A DNA stretch of 64,000 bases from Persicirhabdus sediminis (GTDB taxonomy: Bacteria > Verrucomicrobiota > Verrucomicrobiia > Verrucomicrobiales > Akkermansiaceae): positions 1-64,000 of the forward strand of contig NZ_JAENIM010000044.1 of NCBI RefSeq assembly GCF_016595495.1, read 5' to 3'. The position numbers and the translations under genes were made by a program. Shown piece after piece: positions 1-8,800 of this stretch (within the stretch, counting starts at the first letter, position 1; every line of letters begins with the position of its first letter). The notes below the pieces were generated by a model. It saw nothing but the letters and a program-made list of their open reading frames with translations, ran no database searches and was not told the DNA's origin.

Positions 1-2
1 CC

Positions 3-140
3 CAGCAGCAGCTCCCAGCTGGAAAGGCTACCGCGGTCATGATCAATGGAGGCGACGAGCCAGCTGAGTACCGCGGGTTATTTACCTGTGTCCAGCAGAC
101 GGCTACGCAGGGTGATAACGAAAAGCCTAACGTCCGCTAA
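3..140 (+). CDS. C-terminal end of an unidentified protein (5' cut by window edge)
   Basis: An open frame enters from the window edge and stops with TAA at 138-140, giving 45 residues that end in NEKPNVR. The codons look normal for this genome and the other two forward frames close within about 65 bases. The peptide includes the stretch MINGGDEPAEYRGLFTCVQQ; I do not recognise a family. It could be a short spurious frame, because no start or upstream context is visible. Confidence 0.45.
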   Translation, partial: QQQLPAGKATAVMINGGDEPAEYRGLFTCVQQTATQGDNEKPNVR

Positions 141-180
141 CGATTCCTTTCTACCTTCGGTAGATCATTAGCTCTGGGTG

Positions 181-226
181 GCTCACCACGGGTGGCGCTC
201 GCTGGGCTCGCTTACCCGCGGCTAAA
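181..226 (+). repeat. Dispersed repeat, copy A
   Basis: This 46-base stretch starts GCTCACCACGGGTGG and ends ACCCGCGGCTAAA. It is about 87 percent identical, by eye, to the reverse complement of 11809-11854. It lies in non-coding DNA between the partial gene and the 16-bp array. The two copies, 11.6 kb apart and in opposite orientation, suggest a small interspersed repeat family; no transposase is near. Confidence 0.6.
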
Positions 227-256
227 GTCTTGAAACCCTCCGGGTTTGCCAGCATG

Positions 257-570
257 CCCAGCCACACGTGAACCCAGCCACACCTGAACCCAGCCACACC
301 TGAACCCAGCTAGAGACAAACCCAGCTAGAGACAAACCCAGCTAGAGACAAACCCAGCTAGAGACAAACCCAGCTAGAGACAAACCCAGCCACACGTGAA
401 CCCAGCCACACGTGAACCCAGCCACACGTGAACCCAGCCACACGTGAACCCAGCTAGATACAAAGCCAGCTAGATACAAAGCCAGCTAGATACAAACCCA
501 GCTAGATACAAAGCCAGCTAGATACAAACCCAGCTAGATACAAACCCAGCTAGACACAAAGCCAGCTAGA
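257..570 (+). repeat. Block-structured 16-bp tandem repeat array
   Basis: There are nineteen complete 16-bp units plus a partial one, each starting (C/G)CCAGC. Units fall into blocks: three with a CACACGTGAA or CACACCTGAA tail (257-304), five with TAGAGACAAA (305-384), four with CACACGTGAA (385-448), six with TAGATACAAA (449-544), one with TAGACACAAA (545-560), then a partial unit. The period is not a multiple of three and no frame is maintained, so it is not coding. The array ends at a 9-bp inverted repeat (561-587). It lies downstream of the response regulator stop. Confidence 0.95.
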
Positions 571-587
571 CCACTATGCTAGCTGGC
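561..587. other. Inverted repeat closing the 16-bp array
   Basis: GCCAGCTAG at 561-569 is the exact reverse complement of CTAGCTGGC at 579-587, with a 9-base loop. There is no T-tract directly after it on either strand. It could still help end transcription of the leftward response regulator gene, whose stop lies 130 bases away; that role is a guess. Confidence 0.5.
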
Positions 588-716
588 CACTGACGCTGCT
601 TTTTAGCGAGCGAGCGTGGCTGCGTGAGTGGCTGAGAGGGCGTGTCACAAGTCTTCGTTAGACCATCTAGCTAGATGCACCATCCCAGCAGGCGCGACAT
701 CGCTTTGCTGGGCGGC

Positions 717-2096
717 TTACTTGAGAAGTGGCTTGAGCTCTTCCTTGCTGATGCCAAGCATTTTGGCGGCGGCTTTAGGATCGCTAGAGCAGCGCTCTAG
801 AGCACGGTTAGCCAGCTGGTGGGTGACCCACTCGAGCACGTTTTCATCGTCGTCTGAGGCGGCGATGACTTGGTCAATGACCTTGGTGAGGTCGCGCTTG
901 ACGTCTAACGCTGACTTCGCCAGCGGAATGTCTTCTGGAAGGAGAACATCTGAGCTGGCGAGAGCACAGGCGCGGGCGATGGTATTTTCCAGCTCACGCA
1001 CATTGCCTGGCCAGCTATGTGCCTGCAGCATGTCTTTGGCCTCACCGGTTAGGCGGAGTCTAGCCATGCCATTTCTACGGGTAATGATGCGCAGGAAGAA
1101 GTCTGCTAGAAGCGGGACATCTTCGCGGCGATCGCGCAGTGGTGGCAGGTGAATTTCTACCACATTGAGGCGGTAGTAGAGGTCTTCGCGGAAATTTCCA
1201 TCAGCGACTTCTTGGGCGAGATCTTTGTTAGTAGCGGCAACGATGCGCACGTCACTTTGTTGGGTCTCGTTGCTACCGACACGCGAGAAGGTGCCATCTT
1301 GCAGCACACGCAGCAGTTTTACCTGCACGGAGGCTGGCATGTCGCCGATTTCGTCGAGGAAGAGTGTGCCGCCGTCACATTGTTCGAAGCGTCCAGCGCG
1401 GCGCGCAGAGGCGCCGGTGAATGATCCTTTTTCGTGACCGAAGAGTTCGCTTTCGAGCAAGTTTTCTGGGATGGCGCCGCAGTTGATCACGAGCATTTCA
1501 TTTTTACAACGCGGGCTGTATTCGTGAATGGCGTGTGAGACGAGCTCTTTGCCGGTGCCACTCTCGCCGGTGACGAGCACGGGCACATCGGTACGGGCAA
1601 CGCGTCCGACGACTTTGAAAACATCCTGCAGTGCTTTGGAGTTACCAATCATCTTCACACGATGGTCGGTAGCTGGAGCTTCATCTTTGGCTTTGGTATT
1701 TCCCGCCGTCTTGCGGCTGTCTACGGTGGACAATGCGGCCTCTACAACGGGACGAAGCTCAAAGGTGAGTGATTCCTTGCGCAGGATATCGTGAGCGCCC
1801 TGCTGGGTGGCTTCGATGATCTGGCCAGTGCTGGGGAAGCCGCCGGTGAGGATGACGAGCAGATCTGGGTTGATGGCACGCACGCGCCCCATCATTTTGA
1901 TGCCGTCGATGGGCTGCAGAACGAGGTCGGCAATGACGAGGTCGATCTCAGTTTTTTCCACCACTTTGATGGCTTTTTCAGCGTGGTCTGTGCGCAGAAT
2001 TCTGATCCCAGGGGCTTCTAGATGGCGAGTGGCCCAGTCTAGGTAATCGAGATCAGTATCTACTAGTAAAATGGTCTGTTCGGCTATTTCGCTCAT
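717..2096 (-). CDS. Sigma54-dependent response regulator (NtrC type)
   Basis: A cytoplasmic transcription activator that remodels sigma54 RNA polymerase. The N-terminal receiver domain (about residues 8-122) has the phospho-acceptor D57, T84 and K107, although the usual acidic pair reads D13-T14. The AAA+ domain (about 147-375) has Walker A GESGTGKE at 177-184, the sigma54-contact loop in the form GSFTGA (224-229) and Walker [10 protein letters not shown]. The C-terminus is a short Fis-like helix-turn-helix ending at the stop. Its ATG overlaps the uppS stop as TAATG, so the two are translationally coupled. No histidine kinase gene is adjacent, so it is an orphan here. Targets are unknown; a sigma54-like motif occurs in front of two small genes at 11.1 and 12.7 kb. 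Confidence 0.95.
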   Translation of the reverse strand: MSEIAEQTILLVDTDLDYLDWATRHLEAPGIRILRTDHAEKAIKVVEKTEIDLVIADLVLQPIDGIKMMGRVRAINPDLLVILTGGFPSTGQIIEATQQGAHDILRKESLTFELRPVVEAALSTVDSRKTAGNTKAKDEAPATDHRVKMIGNSKALQDVFKVVGRVARTDVPVLVTGESGTGKELVSHAIHEYSPRCKNEMLVINCGAIPENLLESELFGHEKGSFTGASARRAGRFEQCDGGTLFLDEIGDMPASVQVKLLRVLQDGTFSRVGSNETQQSDVRIVAATNKDLAQEVADGNFREDLYYRLNVVEIHLPPLRDRREDVPLLADFFLRIITRRNGMARLRLTGEAKDMLQAHSWPGNVRELENTIARACALASSDVLLPEDIPLAKSALDVKRDLTKVIDQVIAASDDDENVLEWVTHQLANRALERCSSDPKAAAKMLGISKEELKPLLK

Positions 2097-2812
2097 TATT
2101 TTAGCTCGCCAAATCGGCGATTTCTTTTGCCGTACTCAGCCACTGCCGCGTGCATGTCAGCTGCGCGGAAGTCGGGCCAGAATTTCTGGCTGATTACCAG
2201 CTCGGCATAGCTGATCTGCCAGAGGAGAAAGTTAGAAACTCTGAGTTCACCAGAGGTGCGGATCATCAGATCTGGATCTGGGAAATCGGCAGTGTAAAGG
2301 TGGCTAGCAAAGAGCTGGTTGTCAATTTGCTCAGGCGCCAGCTCACCGTCAGCTACCTTTTGCGCTAGCTGCTTGGCGGCATCCACAATTTCCTCACGCG
2401 CACCGTATGACAATGCGAGCACGAGATTGAGACCAGTATTGCTAGCAGTTTTGTTGATTGATTTATCAATCTGCTTGCGGCACTTGGCGGGCAGCCTATC
2501 CAGCTGGCCGATGGCGTGTAGCCTGACGTTCTGCTTGAGCATTTCAGGCAGTTTGTCTTTGAGAAATTTTTCCAGCAGGCTCATGAGTGCTTCCACCTCA
2601 GCCTTTGGTCGCTTCCAGTTTTCTGAAGAAAAAGCATACAAGGTGAGGTATTCAACTCCCAGCTCACGGCATGCGTCTACCGCCTCGCGCACTGATTCCG
2701 CACCCGCCCGATGACCATCGCGACGCGGAAGTCCACGTTCGTTGGCCCAGCGTCCGTTGCCATCCATAATGACGGCAATATGGCGCGGTACGTTGCTGTT
2801 TAACTCACTCAT
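2096..2812 (-). CDS. uppS: Undecaprenyl diphosphate synthase (cis-prenyltransferase)
   Basis: Cytoplasmic, membrane-associated cis-prenyltransferase that adds isopentenyl units to farnesyl diphosphate to make the C55 lipid carrier for peptidoglycan and other cell-wall polymers. The 238-residue length is typical. The signature IAVIMDGNGRWA carries the catalytic D17, and the other family blocks YLTLYAFSSENW and DPDLMIRTSGELRVSNFLLW are intact. It is the first gene of a two-gene leftward unit with the sigma54 response regulator, overlapping by one base. In many bacteria cdsA follows uppS; here that place is taken by the regulator. Confidence 0.97.
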   Translation of the reverse strand: MSELNSNVPRHIAVIMDGNGRWANERGLPRRDGHRAGAESVREAVDACRELGVEYLTLYAFSSENWKRPKAEVEALMSLLEKFLKDKLPEMLKQNVRLHAIGQLDRLPAKCRKQIDKSINKTASNTGLNLVLALSYGAREEIVDAAKQLAQKVADGELAPEQIDNQLFASHLYTADFPDPDLMIRTSGELRVSNFLLWQISYAELVISQKFWPDFRAADMHAAVAEYGKRNRRFGELK

Positions 2813-2976
2813 TTGCTCTGCGGCAGGAAGCCAAATCTGAACAGATTAGTCAATCCCCTAGAAAAGATACCTTCAATTTTCAGCCAATTTGCCAGTCAGC
2901 TGAAACACCTAGCAAGTAGCTGGGGAAAAATTTCCCCTTGGTCAGAGGGGTGAATTTTGGCTATGACCAGCGCAAG

Positions 2977-3432
2977 ATGTTCCAAATCGTGCTTCACAAC
3001 CCAGAGATCCCCCACAATGCCGGCGCTGCTGGACGCCTCAGCCTAGCCACTGGAGCCACCCTGCACCTCATCGAGCCGCTCGGGTTCTCATTGGATGAAA
3101 AAGCCGTGCGCCGCGCTGGCCTCGACTACTGGAAAGAAGTGGACCTGCACGTGTGGCCGAGCTGGGAGAATTTTCTCGAGAACCTGCCAGCTGAGTCGCG
3201 GCTATTCTATCTGACGACAAAAACCAAACACGCGCACTGGGACCACCAATTTGAAAAAGGTGACTACCTCGTCTTTGGCTGCGAAACCCGTGGTCTGCCC
3301 GAGCCAATCTTGCACGCCAACCCAGACCGCTGCCTGACCATCCCCATGCAGGAAAACTCAACCCGCAGCCTCAACCTGAGCACCGCCATTGCCATCGTGC
3401 TCTTTGAGGGCATGCGCCAAGTTTCCAGCTAG
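2977..3432 (+). CDS. trmL: tRNA (cytidine/uridine-34 2'-O)-methyltransferase
   Basis: A SPOUT-class methyltransferase expected to 2'-O-methylate the wobble base of tRNA-Leu isoacceptors using S-adenosylmethionine. The frame is open from a TTG at 2938, but the family N-terminus MFQIVLHNPEIPHN starts at the ATG at 2977, giving 151 residues, close to the roughly 155 of other TrmL proteins. The knot motifs are present: FGCETRGLP for motif 2, and IPM followed by RSLNLSTAIAIVLFE for motif 3. It converges on hicB with only five bases between stops. No clear Shine-Dalgarno sequence precedes the start. Confidence 0.95.
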   Translation: MFQIVLHNPEIPHNAGAAGRLSLATGATLHLIEPLGFSLDEKAVRRAGLDYWKEVDLHVWPSWENFLENLPAESRLFYLTTKTKHAHWDHQFEKGDYLVFGCETRGLPEPILHANPDRCLTIPMQENSTRSLNLSTAIAIVLFEGMRQVSS

Positions 3433-3437
3433 CTCAT

Positions 3438-3857
3438 TTATAATGCCTGCAGCAATAACTCAGGCTTCACAGCGGCAATCTTCAGCAATGACTGAGCTGC
3501 GCCGCTAGGAGAGGTTTCGCCCTGCTCCCATTTTCGTAAAGTTTTGACAGGCACCTTCAATACCTCAGCAAACTCAGTTTGAGTCAAACCCAGCGATAAG
3601 CGGATTTTATCAGCCTGGAGCTCACAGCCGGCCACTGCCGAGAGCTTTTTGTAGGGGAAAACTCGAGCTGGTGGGTATTCTTTTCCTTCCTTATCAAAAG
3701 CCTCAATCCACCCGCCTTCGATGTCAAGTAGCTGAAGATAGACCTCCTTTTGCGACTCTCCGTCACAGCAATCACCACAAAGGTCAGGAATTGAGCCAAT
3801 GAAACATTGGTCCTCATCGCTCCACCTCACTAGCTTGATGTAATCTGGCTTCTTCAT
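3438..3857 (-). CDS. hicB: HicB-type antitoxin with C-terminal HTH
   Basis: Antitoxin and repressor of the toxin gene immediately upstream. Residues 5-70 resemble the partial RNase-H-like HicB fold (YIKLVRWSDEDQCFIGSIPD), which binds the toxin. Residues about 80-130 form an Xre-type helix-turn-helix with SLGLTQTEFAEVLKVPVKTL, which would bind the operators in front of hicA. The ATG overlaps the hicA stop by four bases (ATGA), and AGGAG lies seven bases upstream within hicA. The gene converges with trmL. Assignment is by motif and pairing only. Confidence 0.88.
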   Translation of the reverse strand: MKKPDYIKLVRWSDEDQCFIGSIPDLCGDCCDGESQKEVYLQLLDIEGGWIEAFDKEGKEYPPARVFPYKKLSAVAGCELQADKIRLSLGLTQTEFAEVLKVPVKTLRKWEQGETSPSGAAQSLLKIAAVKPELLLQAL

Positions 3858-4045
3858 TTTTTGCTCCTTTCGATCGCCTGCTTCACTAGCTTCTCCTGAT
3901 AATGCTTAGCATCATCGCCATCTTTGCCTGAGATCGTCACTAATTCCATACCTTTGACGAAGTTACGATGCGATCCTTTCCCGCCACGATTTTCAAAGCC
4001 GTTTTTCTTAAGCTCCTTAATCAGCTGGCTGATCTTTCTCGGCAT
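3854..4045 (-). CDS. hicA: HicA-type mRNA interferase toxin
   Basis: A 63-residue toxin of the HicA family, a double-stranded-RNA-binding fold that cleaves mRNA when HicB is lost. The family signature GGKGSHRNF contains the catalytic histidine H26. The frame continues 63 bases further upstream, but that extension (MLDVPVKGIFLRWCPFGVHS) would cover the operator region and is not HicA-like, so the ATG at 4045 is chosen. hicA comes first and hicB second, the common order, with a four-base overlap. Confidence 0.9.
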   Translation of the reverse strand: MPRKISQLIKELKKNGFENRGGKGSHRNFVKGMELVTISGKDGDDAKHYQEKLVKQAIERSKK

Positions 4046-4053
4046 AGGCGAAT

Positions 4054-4098
4054 GTACCCCAAACGGGCACCATCGCAAGAAAATACCCTTAACGGGTA
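4054..4098 (-). promoter_or_regulatory. Probable HicB operator pair upstream of hicA
   Basis: Two similar imperfect palindromes lie just ahead of hicA. One at 4084-4098 has TACCC and GGGTA arms around TTAAC. The other at 4054-4070 has GTACCC and GGGCAC arms around CAAAC. Their centres are 29 bp apart and the nearer lies nine bases from the hicA start. Paired palindromes next to a hicA start are what the HTH of HicB would be expected to bind for autorepression. This is inferred from position and symmetry. Confidence 0.65.
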
Positions 4099-4163
4099 CA
4101 TCAAGCACATGGCACCAAATAGAGTGAGCCAGCTGGGAAATTGCTCAGCCTCGCCAGCGTCTA

Positions 4164-4577
4164 TTAATAAATAGGAATCACGCCGTCGGCATGAAATGCG
4201 CGGGTGGAATAAGTTATTGGCCGCCCACCCGTGATGCTGCGGTTCATGGTGATAGTGGTTCCTTTCCAGAATCCACGCACACCCTCGTTGAGCTCCAGCT
4301 GGCTGTGTTTGGTAATCACATACCCCTCGCCGTAATAATTGCGTGTACCGCCATCGTAGAGCTGCTCTACGCGCTGGCTATTGATCGGCTCCTGGTCAGC
4401 TTTGATCATTTCGAAATCTTGCACCGCCGCGCGGTACTTTTGCTGAGCAGCTGGATTTTCTGAAACTTTATTTGGGCTCGGCAGTTTGCTAACGGATTGC
4501 TCGCTGGCACAAGAAACCAAAAATACACACCCTGCTAACAGGCCTAACTTTGAACAGCTCAATAACTGGCTTATCAT
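4164..4577 (-). CDS. Small lipoprotein of unknown function
   Basis: A 137-residue exported protein. The N-terminus has a hydrophobic stretch and a lipobox LVSC, so lipid attachment at C23 is expected. The rest is hydrophilic, with a beta-rich C-terminal half (GEGYVITKHSQLELNEGVRGFWKGTTI) ending in VIPIY. No family is recognised. It stands alone: the upstream 200 bases separate it from a divergent exported protein at 4776, and hicA lies downstream on the same strand behind its own operators. Confidence 0.8.
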   Translation of the reverse strand: MISQLLSCSKLGLLAGCVFLVSCASEQSVSKLPSPNKVSENPAAQQKYRAAVQDFEMIKADQEPINSQRVEQLYDGGTRNYYGEGYVITKHSQLELNEGVRGFWKGTTITMNRSITGGRPITYSTRAFHADGVIPIY

Positions 4578-4775
4578 GCATGAGTTATTAGCATCTCATT
4601 TTCCAGCTGGGGAGGTATTTTAGTCATACAAATGATCGTCTAAGTAAGGTAGCTACAGGCATTCCCAGCTACTAGGCCAGCTAGACATGACTAGCTCATC
4701 ACAAATTCTTTTACATTTTTTTAAATAGATCCAGCTGGAGCTGAGTCGAACTCGGTGAACTCAATCATCAATACT

Positions 4776-5171
4776 ATGAAAAAAATGATCTTATCTATCG
4801 GCCTTGTTTGCACAGCTTTATTTGGACTTTCAACTAGCGGACTGGATGCTCGCCCACACGGTCACGGTGGCCATGGACATCAGAAATCTCACACCTATGT
4901 TAGCGGGCATACCGCATGTGGATGCAAGATCTACACCAAGCGTGTCGTTAGCCACTACCAGCGCTGTGGGTCACCAGTTTACCGCTACTACGCTCAGCCA
5001 GTAAACCATTCATGCCGCAGCCACTGCAGACCAGTTAGACCTCAGCGCAGTCATTGCGGATCTAGCAGACCAAGCCGTCACGGTGCATACAACAACGGCG
5101 GCTACTACAAACCTAGCAGCGGCAGTGTAAACTTCTACGGACGCAGTGGATCTATCAGCTATAGCTGGTAA
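4776..5171 (+). CDS. Secreted His/Cys/Ser-rich small protein
   Basis: A 131-residue protein with a signal peptide (MKKMILSIGLVCTALFGLSTS) followed by a HGHGGHGHQKSH cluster, then cysteine and aromatic-rich sequence and a Gly/Ser tail ending SISYSW. The frame is also open from a GTG at 4755, but the ATG at 4776 gives a cleaner signal peptide. The histidine cluster and several cysteines could bind metal or form disulfides, but no family is recognised. A strong terminator follows at 5212-5240. Confidence 0.75.
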   Translation: MKKMILSIGLVCTALFGLSTSGLDARPHGHGGHGHQKSHTYVSGHTACGCKIYTKRVVSHYQRCGSPVYRYYAQPVNHSCRSHCRPVRPQRSHCGSSRPSRHGAYNNGGYYKPSSGSVNFYGRSGSISYSW

Positions 5172-5211
5172 GAGATAAAAATCCCCCTATCCACAGCTAG
5201 TCTGTATTCTT

Positions 5212-5240
5212 GAGAGCTCATCTGAGCTCTCATTTTTTTT
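5212..5240 (+). terminator. Rho-independent terminator after the His-rich protein gene
   Basis: GAGAGCTCA (5212-5220) and TGAGCTCTC (5223-5231) form a perfect 9-bp stem with a tiny loop, followed by eight T residues after one A. It sits between convergent genes and touches the stop of the SMI1/KNR4 gene. Confidence 0.85.
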
Positions 5241-5643
5241 ACCCTATCAGGTTAAGTTCAGAAAACTCGTTAGCAGCCACACCTAGCTCACGGCTATTGA
5301 TATCAAACCAGAATACGCGCTCGTCCACATTGCCTGTGCCCATCATCAAGAGGACTAACAAGTGACCTTCATCTGAGCGGCCAATGACAATGATATCATC
5401 AGGAAGTTTCTGCGCTAGGCGCTCCAGCTGAGTCTGGCGAACGACACTCTGGCTGGTATTTTGGGTACTGCATTCATCTGAAGAATCTAGAAATGGATGC
5501 AGCTGGTAGCACTCGGACTTGAGCAGCACAGAGCCACCATTATGGCGCATCATTTTTCGCCGATAGGCGACAGGAAATTTTATACCGAGGTCAAACTCAG
5601 CCTCTTCGATGAACTTCAAATCAATAGGGGTAATCGTCGTCAT
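5239..5643 (-). CDS. SMI1/KNR4 (SUKH-type) family protein
   Basis: A 134-residue cytoplasmic protein with the SUKH pattern: an N-terminal helix leading to DLGIKFPVAYRRKMMRHNGG, a middle that includes LAQKLPDDIIVIGRSDEGHLLVL, and a late VFWFDI strand. SUKH proteins often serve as immunity proteins against polymorphic toxins, but no toxin gene is adjacent, so a lone or housekeeping role is also possible. The frame opens at a TTG at 5655; the ATG at 5643 is preferred. Confidence 0.75.
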   Translation of the reverse strand: MTTITPIDLKFIEEAEFDLGIKFPVAYRRKMMRHNGGSVLLKSECYQLHPFLDSSDECSTQNTSQSVVRQTQLERLAQKLPDDIIVIGRSDEGHLLVLLMMGTGNVDERVFWFDINSRELGVAANEFSELNLIG

Positions 5644-5739
5644 AATTGAATACAAAATGGTAGATGGTTAGAGTTAAACAGAAAGTAATACGTTCGTTTA
5701 TCACCTTAAGCACTAGCATCCATTCCCCCTCATAGCTAG

Positions 5740-5778
5740 AAATAAAAAGCACTGGCCCCCACAAAGGAGAGCCAGTGC
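5740..5778 (-). terminator. Terminator of nifJ
   Basis: GCACTGGC at 5749-5756 pairs with GCCAGTGC at 5771-5778. Read on the minus strand, the hairpin is followed by TTTTTATTT. It lies 47 bases after the nifJ stop. Confidence 0.8.
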
Positions 5779-5824
5779 CCGCTTATGCATCTCGTAGCTT
5801 CGAGAAATTTATTTGGTTAAAATC

Positions 5825-8800
5825 CTAATCATTAAGGACATCTGTTCCCTTGCTGTAAACGTCTTCACGAGTTACCTCGCCTGAAGAAATTTTTTCAATC
5901 AGCTGCTTCTGGAGCAGGTAGTCGGAGTTCTCAATTCCGGCTTTTGACTGCAGCATGCGCCATGACTTACGGCGTTCGATACAGAACAGCACCAGCTGGC
6001 GGCTAAGAATAAAGAAGGCTTCTTTGCCGTTGTGCTCAGTGCGGATGTAAGTACCAAAATCAGGCACGTAGGCATGATGCTCTGGGTTCACAAAGTTGAA
6101 CTGTGCGATGTCCTGCTGAGTAAGCAGTTGGAGCAAGTTCTCCATTGGGATCAGCTTCTTAGCTTCATCAGCGTTTGAGCGCTTGATGTGCAGGCGGAAG
6201 CGAGCTTCTGTAGTGGCCCAGTGAGCTGTGGTGTAAGGATAGATCATGCCTTTTTCCAGCTTGGAGCGCACCATCTGCCAATCGCGATTGGTATTTGGGT
6301 TGCCCTTGAGGTCAAAGCACTCTTGGTGAGTTTCACCCTTAGTACCGTTGAAGGTAAACTCAGGCATCGCGCGACAATCGCGTGATAGCTTAGCCTGTAC
6401 AGCGGACATATCATCACCGATGCCGTGTTCTGGCTGGCATGATGTGAAGCACTGGTAGAAGGCTGCTCCGCGGTACTCAAGACCGTCGAGGATTGCCTGA
6501 TACAGCTTAGCTGAGTTGGCAATAGAAACCTGAGCAACGAATGGTGAACCGTGGCCAGATGTGAGGATGTCAGAAACTGACTTACGCTCGGTCATCTTAC
6601 CTTGAGTTGCATCACCCAGCTGGTTCATATCATAACCACCAGGCATGAATGATGAGTCTGAGTTTTGGCCACCAGTGTTGGAGTACACCTGTGTATCGAG
6701 CATGAGGAACTTCACGTTCGGACGGCCTTGCAGCACTGCCTTAGAGAGGTTCTGGAAGCCGATGTCACCAAGCGCTCCGTCACCACCAACACACCAAACT
6801 TTAGGCAGCTCGCGAAGTTCTTGAGCGCTCATCATTGAGTCGTTGAGGTGAGTCAGCTGGAAGTAACGAGCATCATCCATGACCATTGCGTCTGCATCAG
6901 CAGCGAAGCCAAGCAGGGCGTCAGCAATGCGCTCAGGAGCAACTGAACGGCGAGCGTGGCGCAGGATGAGTGATTCACCCATCAGCCATGAGATACTTGG
7001 ACCGTCTTGGAAGAGTGAGTTCATCCAAGGGTATGGGTGTGGGTTTGATGGAGGTGTAGATCCGTATACGGAGTTACAGCCAGTATTGGCACCCATCATC
7101 ATCACAGACATACCATTTGCCATACGTCCATCGATGCTTTGCAGCTTCTTATGGTTAAAGGCGTCGACGCGCATTACAGAAACGATGGCGCTGATCAGGT
7201 CGTTGTCATCAATGATGCCATTCTGGGCGAGACGATGGTCGGTATCGGCATCATCTTCACCACCAAGACCCATCACTACGTGAGCAACGGCACGCTTGTA
7301 GAGCTGGTACTGAGCTTCATCTTTTTCCTTCAGTGCAGTCAGGAAGGCAGCACCTTTGGTTTCGATCTTGTCAGCCTTCTCGCTCAGGCGGTCAGACTTC
7401 TTGTGGTACATCGGGCGCATGTAAGCTTCAGTGACTGAAGCCAGCGCACGCAGGATTGATTTCTCACCACAGCCAGCACAAGCACCGTCACCGGATACTA
7501 GAGCTTCGTAGTTGCGGCGCACCATGAGGTGGTTACGCAGCGCAGCGGTACGGCTGTTTTCTGGAGCATCGTTATCGTAGAATCCGAGGTACTTGCTAGG
7601 TGTATCAGGCAGCAGGCGTGAGAAGTTCTGAGCAGACTGTAGTGTCTGGTTCAGCTCAGGCGTATCGTCCACCATGACCAGAGCGCCGTGATCACCACAT
7701 TGCTCAACACACTCGCCACAACCTTTACAGAGGTCAGAAACGAAGATGGAGAATACACCACCGGAACCGGCTTCTTTCTTCTCCTTACCACGGAAGATAG
7801 CAGTCACCTTGTTGTAGGCTACTGGCACCACGTCGAGGATCTCGAACAACTGGTCTTTACCTTCTTGAGAAACAGCGCCATTCAGCTGGACCACTTCATC
7901 TTTGATGATCTCTTTGAATGGTGTGCCGTCTTTAGCTTCGATAGCGGCAACCATGCGAGCACGGGCGCGTTCTTCGATACCTGGAACGTGAGCGAGAAGC
8001 GCATCACGGTCGTCAGTGCTAGAAACGTAGTTATTTACTGCAGTGCGCAGGATAGTTTCTACATCTTGAGCGGTGTTTGGCAGCGCAGTATCTGGGCAGG
8101 CAGTGATACACTCCATACACTGAGTACAATTCTCAGCGATGTAAACTGGTGTGCGGCGGCGAGCTACATACTTGCTGTTGGTCGCACCTGTTCCAGCTGC
8201 CATTGCACCTACAGAAGCGAGTGCTCCAGCTGGCTGATGGTAACCGTAACCAGCGCGGAATTCGCTGTCGAACTTCTCCAGTGTGTGGATTGGGTAACGT
8301 TCTTTCTGCTCAGCTGGCATCGCGCAGGCACCACATGCTGAGGTGATTGCTTCCAGAGCTGGCAGGCGCATTGATGAACCGTCTTCGGCTTCAACTACGC
8401 CGTAAGGAACTTCTTGCACGCGGGCAAATCCTTCAGTCATCACGGTCATGTTGGACTCAACAACAGCGTCACCAAAGCGACCAAACTTCTTATTGTACTG
8501 CTTGCGTACGGTATTCTTGAAGGTGTCTTCGCAGATCTCGTTGTCCTGCAGGAATGAAGAAACGCGGAAGAAGGCGCCGAGGAAGGCATTACCTTGCATA
8601 CGCAGCTGGAGATCTGGACGTGGTGTCGCATTTCTCGCAATATCAAATCCTGGCAGGATGAATACGCGGATCTTGTTATCGAGGATCCACTGACGGTATT
8701 TCTTAGGAATACGGTTCCATGCGTCTACTGGATCTTCGTCAGATTCCCAAACGAGGCAACCACCTGGGTTGATGCCTTCCAGTGGGTTGGTGTGAGTGAA

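Noticed and set aside
257-448. CACACGTGAA units as parS sites
   Set aside because: They share the CACGTG core but fail the flanking AAC spacing of ParB sites.
257-570. CRISPR array
   Set aside because: The units are contiguous 16-mers with no spacers, and no cas genes are present.
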